Made by a program: the position numbers and the translations under genes | Shown here: piece by piece, positions 17,801 through 24,991 of the stretch | Numbering within the stretch: position 1 is the first letter of the stretch | How the letters are laid out: each line of letters starts with the position of its first letter | Notes under the pieces: generated by a model | Databases searched by the model: none | Seen by the model: the letters and a program-made list of their open reading frames with translations, nothing else | What the model was told of the DNA's origin: nothing | NCBI GenBank assembly: GCA_944324425.1 | Contig: CALUWE010000003.1 | Coordinates: forward strand, 1-64,000 | Length of the DNA stretch: 64,000 bases | Reading direction: 5' to 3' | Source: Candidatus Gastranaerophilales bacterium | GTDB lineage: Bacteria; Cyanobacteriota; Vampirovibrionia; Gastranaerophilales; Gastranaerophilaceae

Positions 17801-18158
17801 GAACATTGCTGTTTAAATCTAGCAATGCAACAGAGTCGTCAGTAAATTGTAAATCAGCATCGCTTACGTTTTCTACCGTTTCTGTTATTGCTGTCTGCGG
17901 CTCGTTGGTTGCCTTGACATCTTTATTGTTTATTGCAGGTGTACAACCGGATAAGCCGAGTGTTGCAGCAAGTGCAATAAGTAAGCCTTTAAATCCTTTG
18001 GCTTTTACACCGTCTTTTTTATTACCTGTAAAAGTAACCTCGTCACACTTGTTGTCTTTTGCTAAATAGCCTGCTTGATAATTGTTACTTTGAGTTAAAC
18101 CTTCCCTGTCGTTAATTGGGTTTTGGTTGTTACTTCCAAACGACGAAATTGATTTCAT
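14808..18158 (-). CDS. Giant Ser-Asp-repeat surface lipoprotein with FTG leader
   Basis: A 1,116-residue protein. Residues 1-54 are polar and include TFTGN (42-46); then a hydrophobic stretch ends in a perfect lipobox LSGC with C72, so the lipobox lies unusually far from the start. There is no nearer Met, and AGGAG sits well placed before the ATG. Residues 80-575 form a globular acidic region with no family that I recognise. About 580-935 is an Asp/Ser/Val/Thr repeat of roughly 12-residue units (DDSNVDTDDTDD), interrupted twice by a KPNPDPPIDTDT insert. Then come DSGNQGN-type repeats and three identical 20-residue units (PAPASQETVQDAAPTQVQSE), and a short C-terminus. No LPxTG or anchor is seen at the end. 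It resembles Sdr/Clf stalks in design, here attached by lipid. Role (adhesion, calcium-rich stalk) is inferred. Confidence 0.85.
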   Translation of the reverse strand: MKSISSFGSNNQNPINDREGLTQSNNYQAGYLAKDNKCDEVTFTGNKKDGVKAKGFKGLLIALAATLGLSGCTPAINNKDVKATNEPQTAITETVENVSDADLQFTDDSVALLDLNSNVPVVSIVATKKIHGEEVEVKRYPNALAIKDDMFHDGKEYNSTTHVVKTASNEQDECSTLLEAINKQYADPFIHNGGDPGDFTGADLDQIAREIIEGNEDMQKKIAEHYGVDNWMEADIDKVLNDNLYEMGIMEFQTPDIVEIHGISTVSPLYYKSESATTLYNTENDTIVLDNSIKTVEDLYAAFAENYKDTSGKDASTTAASIATWLTIKDNQYNKAFEGKINNDGDRTDLMLLQTLSELGDGETLELKLPQTFGVNITASGLNIEDVSVNDAYHIVHEMTPTASSFTLDGSKKVMSDEDTAGLYDFVDIATMYSDPDTLETYATKEKDENGNYVFQYNLNVADLNAKTYSLYEQFAYDHMDFFAAKQNIDIDGESKEYEFGVFDVKEGYEDVVNDLIKEGDYDTAKQYLTFNLDRFISGSFYNEDGTLKTGGDLTMSLEQYFYVNDGEGKTISMPDKTPDKEDDKVPDSDNDTESDSDVITDSDVDTESDSTVDTDDTDDSDDSNVDTDDSDDSNVDTDDTDDSDDSNVDTDDTDDSDDSNVDTDDTDDSDDSNVDTDDTDDSDDSNVDTDDTDDSDDSNVDTDDTDDSDDSNVDTDDTDDSDDSNVDTDDSEDSEDSDVDTDKPNPDPPIDTDTDSDDSDDSNVDTDDSDDSNIDTDDSDDSNVDTDDSEDSDDSNVDTDDTDGGDDSDVDTDKPNPDPPIDTDTDSDDSDVDTDDTDDSNIDTDDSDDSNVDTDDSEDSNVDTDDTDGGDDSNVDTDDSDDSNVDTDDSEDSDDSDVDTDDSEDSDDSNVDTDDSDDSNVDTDDSDGGDDCEDEDPVMPDMDGGLTEGQVTPDSGNQGNASGDSENKDDTTTDSGNQDNVSGDSGNQGNVGNDAPCEDEDNVAPDVGVITETVEQSQPAPQETVQDAAPTQVQSEPAPASQETVQDAAPTQVQSEPAPASQETVQDAAPTQVQSEPAPAPAPAETSNDSSQSEATASPISDEEMGGESGAELDW
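14916..15095. repeat. Three tandem 60-bp repeats
   Basis: Three head-to-tail 60-bp copies inside the C-terminal part of the lipoprotein gene. Copies one and two are identical over the full period; the third changes only at its end. Each encodes a 20-residue Pro/Ala/Gln-rich unit. Identity at silent positions points to recent duplication. Confidence 0.95.
15370..16340. repeat. Long 36-bp-period Ser-Asp coding repeat
   Basis: Nearly one kilobase of degenerate repeats, clearest between 15990 and 16260 where the period is 36 bp. It encodes the DDSNVDTDDTDD array. Two copies of a KPNPDPPIDT insert (near 15690 and 15910) show that larger blocks have also been duplicated. Base composition differs sharply from the AT-rich surroundings. 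Confidence 0.9.
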
Positions 18159-18347
18159 AGTTTTCTCCTAATGTACGCACTAACCTTACACATGCTAATA
18201 CGGTATATAAATAAGAAACTTTAACATGAAAAAAATTAACATCGGATATGCACCTAAAATAAAAATTTTTACATTTCTTAATAAAGCTGTAAATGCCCAA
18301 AATGCCTGAACGAAAAAAAATTGTAAAGTAAAAATTAGTAAAAAAAA

Positions 18348-19604
18348 TTATTTAATATAATTTAATATTTTGTGAATATGCTTTGCAACGCCTTCCCCCA
18401 TGCTCATGCAATTTTTTTGCGTTCTGAGTGCACCTTGGGTTTTATTATCTGCCCCTAAATTACGACCTGCGGCGTACAAATTGGCATAATTTTTTGAAAT
18501 CAGTGAATTAATTTCAAGATAATATTTTCCCGTTGTTTTTAAAATCGAACCGTCTTTTTTGTTTGAATGAACGTCAATGGGGTAATCACCGCACAGTATG
18601 GGAGCTTCAGGTTTTTGGGCATTCATTAAATTTATTGTGTACTGTTTTTGTGCAATTATTTTATTTGTTTCCCTTTTGCCTGTCATGCTCGCTATATTTG
18701 AAATGTAGGCATTTTCAAACCCTCTAAAATATTTTTTGACAAAAACAGAAAGCCTGTAAATTGCTTCTCTTGCTTCAATAATTGCATTTGAGTAGTCTTT
18801 AGGGTCTTTAGGGTTAAAATCCCTTATTCTTGGGCAATTAAAGGCCACTTCACCGTCTGCGCCGGCAACCGTAAATATTTGAAAATATGCGGTATCAAAG
18901 GGTTTTAAGATGCCGTCACCAAGCGCCTTTTGAAACAAGGGTTTAAGCCCCCAGTTCTTATCATCCCATGTATATGCCGTTGTAAGGTGTATTTTCCCGT
19001 TTATTTCGCACCAATTTGTAACATCTCGGTTTGAATCGGTTTGAATAAGAAAATCTTTCAATTCTTTTAAATTTACGTTTGCCATTGTAAACCTTAGAGA
19101 ATATGGTTGTTTTGGCTCATCTTGCCGGTAAAAATTTTCATTTAAAAGTTTAAAAATTTTTGCATCGCCTGTTGAATCTACAAAATACTTCGAATAGATT
19201 GATACTGATAACATATTCGATAAAAAGTCTATTGATTTAACCAAGCTGCCTTCCGAATTAACGCTTTTTGGCTCCATTTCAAAGTAAACATCGACACCTT
19301 GGCTTTTTAGCATATTATCTAGGACTATTTTAAGCAGTTCGGGGTTAAACCAGCCGTTATTTTTGTCAAAATATTCAATATTGCCGCCGATTTTATTTAA
19401 ATTTACGACTAATTCGGAATAAAAGTCTATATTTATATTCTCGTCATTGGTTTTCATAACGGGAACGACAAGGCCGCCTGTCATAAGGCCGCCTAAAAAA
19501 TTATTTCTTTCAACCAATGCGGTTTTTAAGCCCAATTTCGAAGCAATATATGCACACGCACACCCTGCGGTGCCGCCGCCCGTTATACAAATATCGTATT
19601 CCAT
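18348..19604 (-). CDS. FAD-dependent oxidoreductase (FAD_oxidored family)
   Basis: A 418-residue flavoprotein. The N-terminal dinucleotide fold has GGGTAGCACAYIASKLG (8-24) and the acidic end of the second strand (ALVERNNFLGG). A glycine-rich GGLMTGGLV follows, as in FAD_oxidored (PF12831-like) proteins, and the C-terminal GRNLGADNKTQGALRTQKNCMSMGEG matches the family's FAD-closing segment (AGR..S....A....R....C...G.A). The substrate is unknown. There is no signal peptide and no strong ribosome-binding site. It is followed by the lipoprotein gene on the same strand after 189 bp. Confidence 0.85.
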   Translation of the reverse strand: MEYDICITGGGTAGCACAYIASKLGLKTALVERNNFLGGLMTGGLVVPVMKTNDENINIDFYSELVVNLNKIGGNIEYFDKNNGWFNPELLKIVLDNMLKSQGVDVYFEMEPKSVNSEGSLVKSIDFLSNMLSVSIYSKYFVDSTGDAKIFKLLNENFYRQDEPKQPYSLRFTMANVNLKELKDFLIQTDSNRDVTNWCEINGKIHLTTAYTWDDKNWGLKPLFQKALGDGILKPFDTAYFQIFTVAGADGEVAFNCPRIRDFNPKDPKDYSNAIIEAREAIYRLSVFVKKYFRGFENAYISNIASMTGKRETNKIIAQKQYTINLMNAQKPEAPILCGDYPIDVHSNKKDGSILKTTGKYYLEINSLISKNYANLYAAGRNLGADNKTQGALRTQKNCMSMGEGVAKHIHKILNYIK

Positions 19605-19650
19605 ATATTAATTATATAGAATTATGGGCATTGTGTCATTTATTAAATAT

Positions 19651-20247
19651 TTATGCGACAAATTCCGTTTTTTGATCTTCAGATTCGCCGTTTTTGATTT
19701 CTTTTAATAATTCTGCTTCTTCTTTAATTAATCTTTCGAAGTCTTTTATGCCGCTTTCAATTATTTGTGTTCCTTCTTTAAAAGAAAGATATTTATTGTT
19801 GTCGTTGTGAATTTTAGCTGCAATTTTTGTATGTTTTTCACTAAGATCTTCGCCAAGACCTAAACTTAAAAGTTTAAGCAAGTTTAAAACAGATGTTCTT
19901 GTTGCATTTCCGGCTTTATTGCTGGCTTCTATTAAATCGAGTCTTTCTTGTTCGCTGTTGCCTGAAACAATGCTGTTTTCTTGTGAATTGTTTGCATTTT
20001 CAGTTTTGCTTGTTTCTTTGCTTGCTGAGGGGTTATTCAATTTATCTAATTTATTTAAAATGTCGTTTGTGTCTCTCATTGACCAATATTCATCAAGCAA
20101 TTCTCTGTTTTCGTCTGAATTTAGTGCGGTTAAAAATTCATATATATCTAATGCACCGTCTTCGCCTGCGTATTCAATAAAAAGTTCGCCTTGCTTTTGT
20201 GCAATTTCTTCGGCTCTTTCTGCCAATTTTGAGTTATCGGCAAACAC
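19651..20247 (-). CDS. EF-hand-like helical protein, 3' part of a frameshifted gene
   Basis: An open frame of 198 residues from a GTG at 20247 that has no ribosome-binding site. It begins with FADNSKLAERAEEIAQKQG, then AGEDGALDIYEFLTAL, an EF-hand-like loop, and is otherwise Lys/Glu/Asn-rich and helical. The frame stays open upstream of the GTG (reading NILFNRLKN), whereas a well-initiated short frame (20402-20253) covers the same region in another phase. Adding one T to the TTT at minus-strand 20255-20257 joins them into STVLKNVFADN, giving a single protein of about 250 residues. I take this as the distal part of a gene disrupted by a one-base deletion, or an assembly error. Function unknown. 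Confidence 0.6.
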   Translation of the reverse strand: MFADNSKLAERAEEIAQKQGELFIEYAGEDGALDIYEFLTALNSDENRELLDEYWSMRDTNDILNKLDKLNNPSASKETSKTENANNSQENSIVSGNSEQERLDLIEASNKAGNATRTSVLNLLKLLSLGLGEDLSEKHTKIAAKIHNDNNKYLSFKEGTQIIESGIKDFERLIKEEAELLKEIKNGESEDQKTEFVA

Positions 20248-20252
20248 GTTTT

Positions 20253-20402
20253 TTAAACGGTTGAATAGAATGTTTGCATGTCTTGACCGCTAAAAATGCC
20301 GTCTTTATCCATATCTTTTGAAGAATAATCGCTCAAAGCCTGATCAACATATTCTTTTCCGAATGTTTGCACCGCTTTATTATATTGAACACTATTAACC
20401 AT
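20253..20402 (-). CDS. EF-hand-like short frame, 5' part of the frameshifted gene
   Basis: A 49-residue frame with a proper start: GAGGT lies six bases before the ATG at 20402. It reads MVNSVQYNKAVQTFGKEYVD and contains a good EF-hand-like loop, DMDKDGIFSGQD (30-41). It stops at a TAA inside GTTTAAAAAAC. The downstream frame (19651-20247) carries the expected continuation with a second EF-hand-like loop. The promoter region shares a 19-nt element with the EF-hand gene at 60385. The simplest reading is one broken gene rather than two genes. Confidence 0.6.
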   Translation of the reverse strand: MVNSVQYNKAVQTFGKEYVDQALSDYSSKDMDKDGIFSGQDMQTFYSTV

Positions 20403-20423
20403 AATTACCTCATTTCAAACACA

Positions 20424-20442
20424 TATATATAAAGTATATACA
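20424..20442 (-). promoter_or_regulatory. 19-nt promoter-region element, copy 1
   Basis: On the minus strand it reads TGTATATACTTTATATATA, ending 21 bp before the ATG of the EF-hand-like gene. The same 19 bases occur at 60332-60350 before another EF-hand gene. It probably holds the -10 box or a regulator site. Confidence 0.5.
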
Positions 20443-20734
20443 CATTAAATAATTTCAGATAATGCGGCTTTATCTACATTTTGTTACATATCTGATTAAT
20501 TTTAACAAATATTGAAAAATAGGGGCGTTTAGTCCTTAAATAAATCTACTAGCATGGTAGCTATAATGTATATTATGTAAACAGCCTTAAAAAACTCATC
20601 AGGGAATAAATCTACCTCATATATTATAGAACATTTCTTAAAACCTTATTATTTGTTTACATTTTTTTAAAATAATTAAAGTAATTATTTATATATGTCG
20701 TTACTTATATTGTATTTAACAAGGAAGGCAGAAT
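20443..20734. other. AT-rich intergenic region between divergent genes
   Basis: About 290 bp lie between two divergent genes. I see no open frame with a start signal and no tRNA or known riboswitch. The region should hold the start of the minus-strand transcript on the left and a plus-strand promoter on the right; AAGGAAGG at about 20721 is the ribosome-binding site of the next gene. An unrecognised small RNA cannot be excluded. Confidence 0.5.
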
Positions 20735-21028
20735 ATGAGAATTGGCGGAATAGGAAATGACGAAAATCCCTTCTTAAAGAAGATGTTAGAAGGCAATGAT
20801 GCACAAAATATTGGCGACGCTGATAAAAGCGGAAATGTGCAATCACCTGCGCAATCTCCGCAAAAAACCGAAGGTGCCGAAGAAATTAAAAAGCCCGGTA
20901 TGGAAGAAGGCGCTGCTTCTAACAATACAAATCAAAATCCTAATTCTTTGATTGATCGTTCGCAATTTACATCGGATGACGAGCTTCAGGAATTAGACAT
21001 GCAAGAATTTGAAGATGACTTCAGATAA
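20735..21028 (+). CDS. Small acidic disordered protein, unknown
   Basis: A 97-residue protein, rich in Asn, Gln, Glu, Asp, Gly and Pro, that looks mostly disordered. It begins MRIGGIGNDENPFLKKMLEG and ends in an acidic helix (SDDELQELDMQEFEDDFR). AAGGAAGG precedes the ATG at good distance, so translation is likely. There is no signal peptide or membrane segment. A hairpin follows at 21064. It lies upstream of a response regulator on the same strand, but 285 bp away. Function unknown. Confidence 0.65.
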   Translation: MRIGGIGNDENPFLKKMLEGNDAQNIGDADKSGNVQSPAQSPQKTEGAEEIKKPGMEEGAASNNTNQNPNSLIDRSQFTSDDELQELDMQEFEDDFR

Positions 21029-21063
21029 TTATTAAGCTTATAGTTATCACTGTATTGCTAAAA

Positions 21064-21102
21064 GATATATCTGTCCGAAAAAAATTTTGGGCAGGTATAT
21101 TT
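21064..21102 (+). other. Hairpin downstream of the 97-residue gene
   Basis: GATATATCTGTCC can pair with GGGCAGGTATATT using a few G-U pairs, and the inner GAAAA/TTTTG extends the stem. The T-tract behind it is weak, so it may be a poor terminator or an RNA structure. The remaining 210 bp up to the response regulator show only AT-rich promoter-like sequence. Confidence 0.35.
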
Positions 21103-21313
21103 ATATTATCAGTATATTACTAAACGCAATTTATCATAAAATCTTATCAGTATATATCTAATAGTATTAATATTTAAGTTCATAAAAAATTTCAGATTTT
21201 GCTTTTAAATAATTTTGATTTTTTAAAAGAAAAAATATAATGCATTTATTTTTATTGTTAATCAATGAATAAAATTATTATTAATTTTATTGTTACATAT
21301 GGAGGTTTTAACT

Positions 21314-21985
21314 ATGGAGCTTAACAATAAAATTAAAATAATGATTGCCGATGATCATAAACTTATCAGGGTCGGCCTTAAAAACAGTTTAGAGAAAAAC
21401 TCTGACATGGTTGTTCTGTCGGAAGCCGAAAACGGTAAAGATGCGATAGGCAAATTTAAAAGCCACAACATCGATGTTGCTATTGTAGACCTTGTTTTAG
21501 GCGATATTTCCGGTGTTGAAATTATAAGGCAGATGCTTGAAATTAAGCCTGAAACCGGCGTTATAGCCCTAAGCTCGCAAATCAAAGACCAGGATGTATT
21601 GAACTGTGTTCAAAATGGCGCACTGGCTTATGTTTTAAAGGATGTCTCAAGCGATATTTTAAATATGATTGTAAGAAGCGTTTATAATGGAGCCATGTGG
21701 CTTGACAGGCGCGCTGTCAGCGCTCTTAAATATGCCAAAAGCGGCTTTATTCCGCAAAAAATATCAAGCAGAGCAAGCTTTAGGGCACGCCATAACAACT
21801 TAACAGAAAGAGAATATGAGGTTTTAAAGCTTGTTGTGGACGGTAAATCCAATCAAGAAATTGCAAACGAGTTAAATATTTCAGAGCACACTTCAAAAGC
21901 CCATGTGTGCAGTATAATTCAAAAACTTGTTGTTGATGACAGAACGCAGGCAGCAGTTAAGGCCGTTAAAGAGGGTTTGGTATAA
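21314..21985 (+). CDS. NarL/FixJ-family response regulator
   Basis: A 223-residue regulator from the ATG at 21314, which is preceded by GGAGG; an earlier TTG at 21290 would include that site and is rejected. The receiver domain has the acidic pair D13/D14, phospho-acceptor D59 (VAIVDLVLGD), the S/T position in IALSSQ and Lys in YVLKD. The C-terminal LuxR-type helix-turn-helix (about 155-215) reads LTEREYEVLKLVVDGKSNQEIANELNISEHTSKAHV. It should bind DNA as a dimer when phosphorylated. No histidine kinase is adjacent, so it is an orphan here. A long AT-rich leader (285 bp) precedes it, room for regulation. Confidence 0.93.
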   Translation: MELNNKIKIMIADDHKLIRVGLKNSLEKNSDMVVLSEAENGKDAIGKFKSHNIDVAIVDLVLGDISGVEIIRQMLEIKPETGVIALSSQIKDQDVLNCVQNGALAYVLKDVSSDILNMIVRSVYNGAMWLDRRAVSALKYAKSGFIPQKISSRASFRARHNNLTEREYEVLKLVVDGKSNQEIANELNISEHTSKAHVCSIIQKLVVDDRTQAAVKAVKEGLV

Positions 21986-22011
21986 AAAACCCGCACTTGG
22001 TGCGGGTTTTT
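21986..22011. terminator. Bidirectional terminator
   Basis: AAAAACCCGCAC and GTGCGGGTTTTT enclose TTG. It serves both the response regulator (plus) and the convergent glycogen-synthase-like gene (minus), whose stop is at 22014. Confidence 0.92.
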
Positions 22012-22013
22012 AA

Positions 22014-24836
22014 TTATTGAATAAATGTTAATTTGCTTTTAAAGTCTGCCAAAGATGGTGTTGCTGTTGTATTAACAAGTTTTGGCATCGGGGCTTGCGC
22101 CGCTCTTTGATCTTGTTTGATTTTGTTTACTGTTTCTTGTCCTCCGTTTTTGTCATTAGGACGTTCAAAAAACATTGCATCTTCTTTTTCTTTGTTTTTC
22201 TTATTCATATAAGCTTTTGTTGCAAAGAATGTGCCCGCGCCAACAACAATTGCGGAAATTGCGCCGGTTAAAATCATATTTCTTCTGCCAGTTTTTATAG
22301 CTGATTTGAGTTTAGCTTCCAATGATTTTACTTTGCCGTTCAAGATGTCTTCTTCGGCTGCTCTGCCTGTCTTTTTAGCTATTGCGGCGGCAACACCTGT
22401 CATAGCACCTGCAGCATATGCTCCGATTCTTGACAACAAATCTTTGTTTTGTTCTTCTGCTTGAATTGTTTTGAAGCCTTCTTCATCAACACCCGTTAAA
22501 TCGCCGCTTTTTGCGCCTTTATATTTTGAATCAAGGTGTCTTTCTTTGTAAAGCTCATAGGTGGATTTTCCGGATGGGTGCAAATTGCCGTTTCCGCGCC
22601 AGCTTGTATCAAGTTTTTTTGTGTTTTCAAATATCAGACGTTTTGTTTCATCGTCAGCAAGAACTGCATCGCTCATTGCTTGTTTAAGTTCGGCTGTTAA
22701 TATTCCGTCTTTTAATTCTCTTGCAAAGCCGCCGAATTTAAAATTATAATCTTCCGAGAGTTTATCCCAGTCTCTCCAGTCTTCGGGAACTCCCTCGGGT
22801 GATTGCTGCAATTCGTCGTGTTTCTTTTCAATGAATTTGTTATATTCTAAGCCGAATTTTGCAAAAATTGTATCGTCAAAATATGTTGTGCCGTCTTCGT
22901 CTTCTGCTTCAAAAGCGGGAAATTCTTTTCTTAGTGCTTCTTGTGCCGTTACGGAACCTTTCCCGTACGCTTCGACAATTAAATCGGCAATATTTTTCAT
23001 AAGATGATATTCATGTTTGGTTTTATATGATGTTGCTTTGTCTCGTTCTGATTCAATTCTCGGGTCAAAGTTCTTTTGTTTGAAGCCTTGTGTGTTTGCA
23101 ACAATAGGGGTGCAGTAATATTTCATGGCTTCCAAATCGGTTAAGCCGCAAGGTTCAAATCTGGATGAAAATATTGCCGCATCGGCTGCGCTTGCCATTG
23201 CATATGCAGGAGCCCATCCGTCAATATGAACGATTCTTCCTTTTAGTTCGGGGTCATTTAGGGCTTCTTCCATTTCCTTTGCAAGCACGCTTGATTCTGG
23301 GTTGGCGTCAAGGCCGGTTCCTAAAATTAAAATTGCATTTTTGCCTTCTTCTGTTTTGGCAAATTTTCTAAACGCCTGAACGGTAACGTCATGGCCTTTT
23401 TGTGTGTCGCACCTGCCCCAGCTTATAAATAAAGGAACTTCATCTCCTCTGCCGTCTTTAATTAATTGAATTAATTCAGGCTTAATGACAGGCTCGTCAG
23501 ATTCGACTTCAGGGTTGATATTTGCCCCTTTATTCGGGTTTCCTGTAATGATTGTTGTATCTTTTGCGGAAAGCCTTTCTAAAAGCTTTGCTTTATTTGC
23601 GTTTTTAATTCTTTTTGCTTCATCATACGTGGGATTTTCTGGATATATTTCAAATGCAGGGTAAATTGTTCCGTCAGTATCAACGCATTCTTTATTATAA
23701 AGTGCATTTGGCAACGGCTTTGAAGAATCAACAGATTTGTCTTCAAACGGATTCAATATTCCTTGAAAAACACCTTTTTCGTACAGTCTTGAGAAAGATT
23801 TTTGAATCGGCCCGGCCGCCTGAGGGTTAAGTGCAACGGCTTCGGCATAATCTTCCGAAACTGTGTCTGCAGCAGGGATTATACCTTTATCGGCATATCT
23901 TGCAACAATCATTGTCGGGTTTGCTGTGCCGTTTTCATCCAGTGTTTCTTTAACAAAAGGAGTAAAATATTCATCCCCTTTGTCTTTAAATAGAGGGTCA
24001 TTTTGAGCGGCTTTTATCATCTCGGGAGTTGCGCCAAGGTTTACAAACATATTTCTTTTTGAGGTTTCGCCCAAATATCCGCCTGACATATTATGAAGCA
24101 CATGAGTGGATTTCATGCCCTCATATTTTTTATTTCCGGCAGCAATTTTTTGCGCTAAATACTCGTGAGCATAAGCCATTTGTGCATCCGAGCATATCAT
24201 GGTTTCTGGATTAAAATTCTCTCCCTTGTCTTTAATTATTTGCGGCAACAGTTCAACAACGGCTTTTGAAAACTTAGCGTATGTATCGCCTTCCCAGCCG
24301 TTTGTTTCGCTGTAACCGCCTGATTTATAATGTGGCGAATTGTCATAAGGCTTTTTCATGGATGCCGTTTCATCTATATATACAAAGTAAGAAAGCTTAT
24401 CACCGTCGTCTTTTGGCGCAAATGCCATAATGGGGGTGCTTTCATCCAAACCCCACTGCATGGTTTTTCTTGCGATAAGTCTTAATTTTACATCACCTTT
24501 GTTTGTGTGCATGATGTAATTGCCGTCTTTATCTTTTGCGGGTGAGACTGTTTTATTATCTTCGTCAATATCGCCCTTATAATACGGTGTAATTTCAATT
24601 TGATTGTCTTTGGCGCCAAAATTTCTGTAATCTTTCATAACGGTTCCGACACCGCCGCCTTTTGACCAAGGGTCAGATTCGGCACCTATAAAAATAACTT
24701 GTTCTTTGTTTCTTTGCTGGTAATTATTGCCGAAATATACATTTTTTGAAGCATAAACCGAGCCGGTTGTTCTTCTTTGCGCTTTAAAATGCGAATCCGA
24801 ATAAACGGGATTTAAACCTGTTGAATAAATTCTCAT
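22014..24836 (-). CDS. Glycogen-synthase-like GT5 glycosyltransferase with FGN leader and C-terminal membrane segment
   Basis: A 940-residue protein. Residues 1-44 are an extra polar leader with YFGNN (34-38), of the window's xFxG type. A GT-B synthase follows: VIFIGAESDPWSKGGGVGTV (47-66) matches the ADP-glucose-binding start of starch/glycogen synthases (KTGGL in GlgA), and SSRFEPCGLTDLEAMKYYC (about 553-575) is the GT5 donor-site motif. Large insertions make it about twice the usual 480 residues. After the enzyme comes an Ala-rich helix, a membrane segment (about 853-875, MILTGAISAIVVGAGTFFATKAY) and a polar tail. It could make glucan at a membrane. A good AGGTGAG site precedes the ATG. 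No glgB, glgC or glgP is near. Activity is inferred. Confidence 0.82.
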   Translation of the reverse strand: MRIYSTGLNPVYSDSHFKAQRRTTGSVYASKNVYFGNNYQQRNKEQVIFIGAESDPWSKGGGVGTVMKDYRNFGAKDNQIEITPYYKGDIDEDNKTVSPAKDKDGNYIMHTNKGDVKLRLIARKTMQWGLDESTPIMAFAPKDDGDKLSYFVYIDETASMKKPYDNSPHYKSGGYSETNGWEGDTYAKFSKAVVELLPQIIKDKGENFNPETMICSDAQMAYAHEYLAQKIAAGNKKYEGMKSTHVLHNMSGGYLGETSKRNMFVNLGATPEMIKAAQNDPLFKDKGDEYFTPFVKETLDENGTANPTMIVARYADKGIIPAADTVSEDYAEAVALNPQAAGPIQKSFSRLYEKGVFQGILNPFEDKSVDSSKPLPNALYNKECVDTDGTIYPAFEIYPENPTYDEAKRIKNANKAKLLERLSAKDTTIITGNPNKGANINPEVESDEPVIKPELIQLIKDGRGDEVPLFISWGRCDTQKGHDVTVQAFRKFAKTEEGKNAILILGTGLDANPESSVLAKEMEEALNDPELKGRIVHIDGWAPAYAMASAADAAIFSSRFEPCGLTDLEAMKYYCTPIVANTQGFKQKNFDPRIESERDKATSYKTKHEYHLMKNIADLIVEAYGKGSVTAQEALRKEFPAFEAEDEDGTTYFDDTIFAKFGLEYNKFIEKKHDELQQSPEGVPEDWRDWDKLSEDYNFKFGGFARELKDGILTAELKQAMSDAVLADDETKRLIFENTKKLDTSWRGNGNLHPSGKSTYELYKERHLDSKYKGAKSGDLTGVDEEGFKTIQAEEQNKDLLSRIGAYAAGAMTGVAAAIAKKTGRAAEEDILNGKVKSLEAKLKSAIKTGRRNMILTGAISAIVVGAGTFFATKAYMNKKNKEKEDAMFFERPNDKNGGQETVNKIKQDQRAAQAPMPKLVNTTATPSLADFKSKLTFIQ

Positions 24837-24936
24837 ATCTCACCTAACAACACATAACGAGTTAACATTAACATAAAACATGTAAAAATTACAAGTTGAT
24901 ATTTAAAACACTTATTTTATATTAAGTTTTGTAAAA

Positions 24937-24979
24937 ATATTGGCGAAAAAGTGCTCCAAATACACTTATTCGCCAATAT
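24937..24979 (-). terminator. Terminator after the flavodiiron gene
   Basis: A 17-bp stem with one mismatch (ATATTGGCGAA... / ...TTCGCCAATAT) around a nine-base loop, followed by TTTTT on the minus strand, 12 bp after the stop at 24992. Confidence 0.8.
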
Positions 24980-24991
24980 GAAAATTGAAAA

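Noticed and set aside
20245-20262. Programmed -1 ribosomal frameshift at GTTTAAAAAAC
   Set aside because: The zero-frame codon before the stop is GTT, which cannot re-pair well at CGT, and A-run slippage leaves the TAA intact; a simple one-base deletion explains it better.
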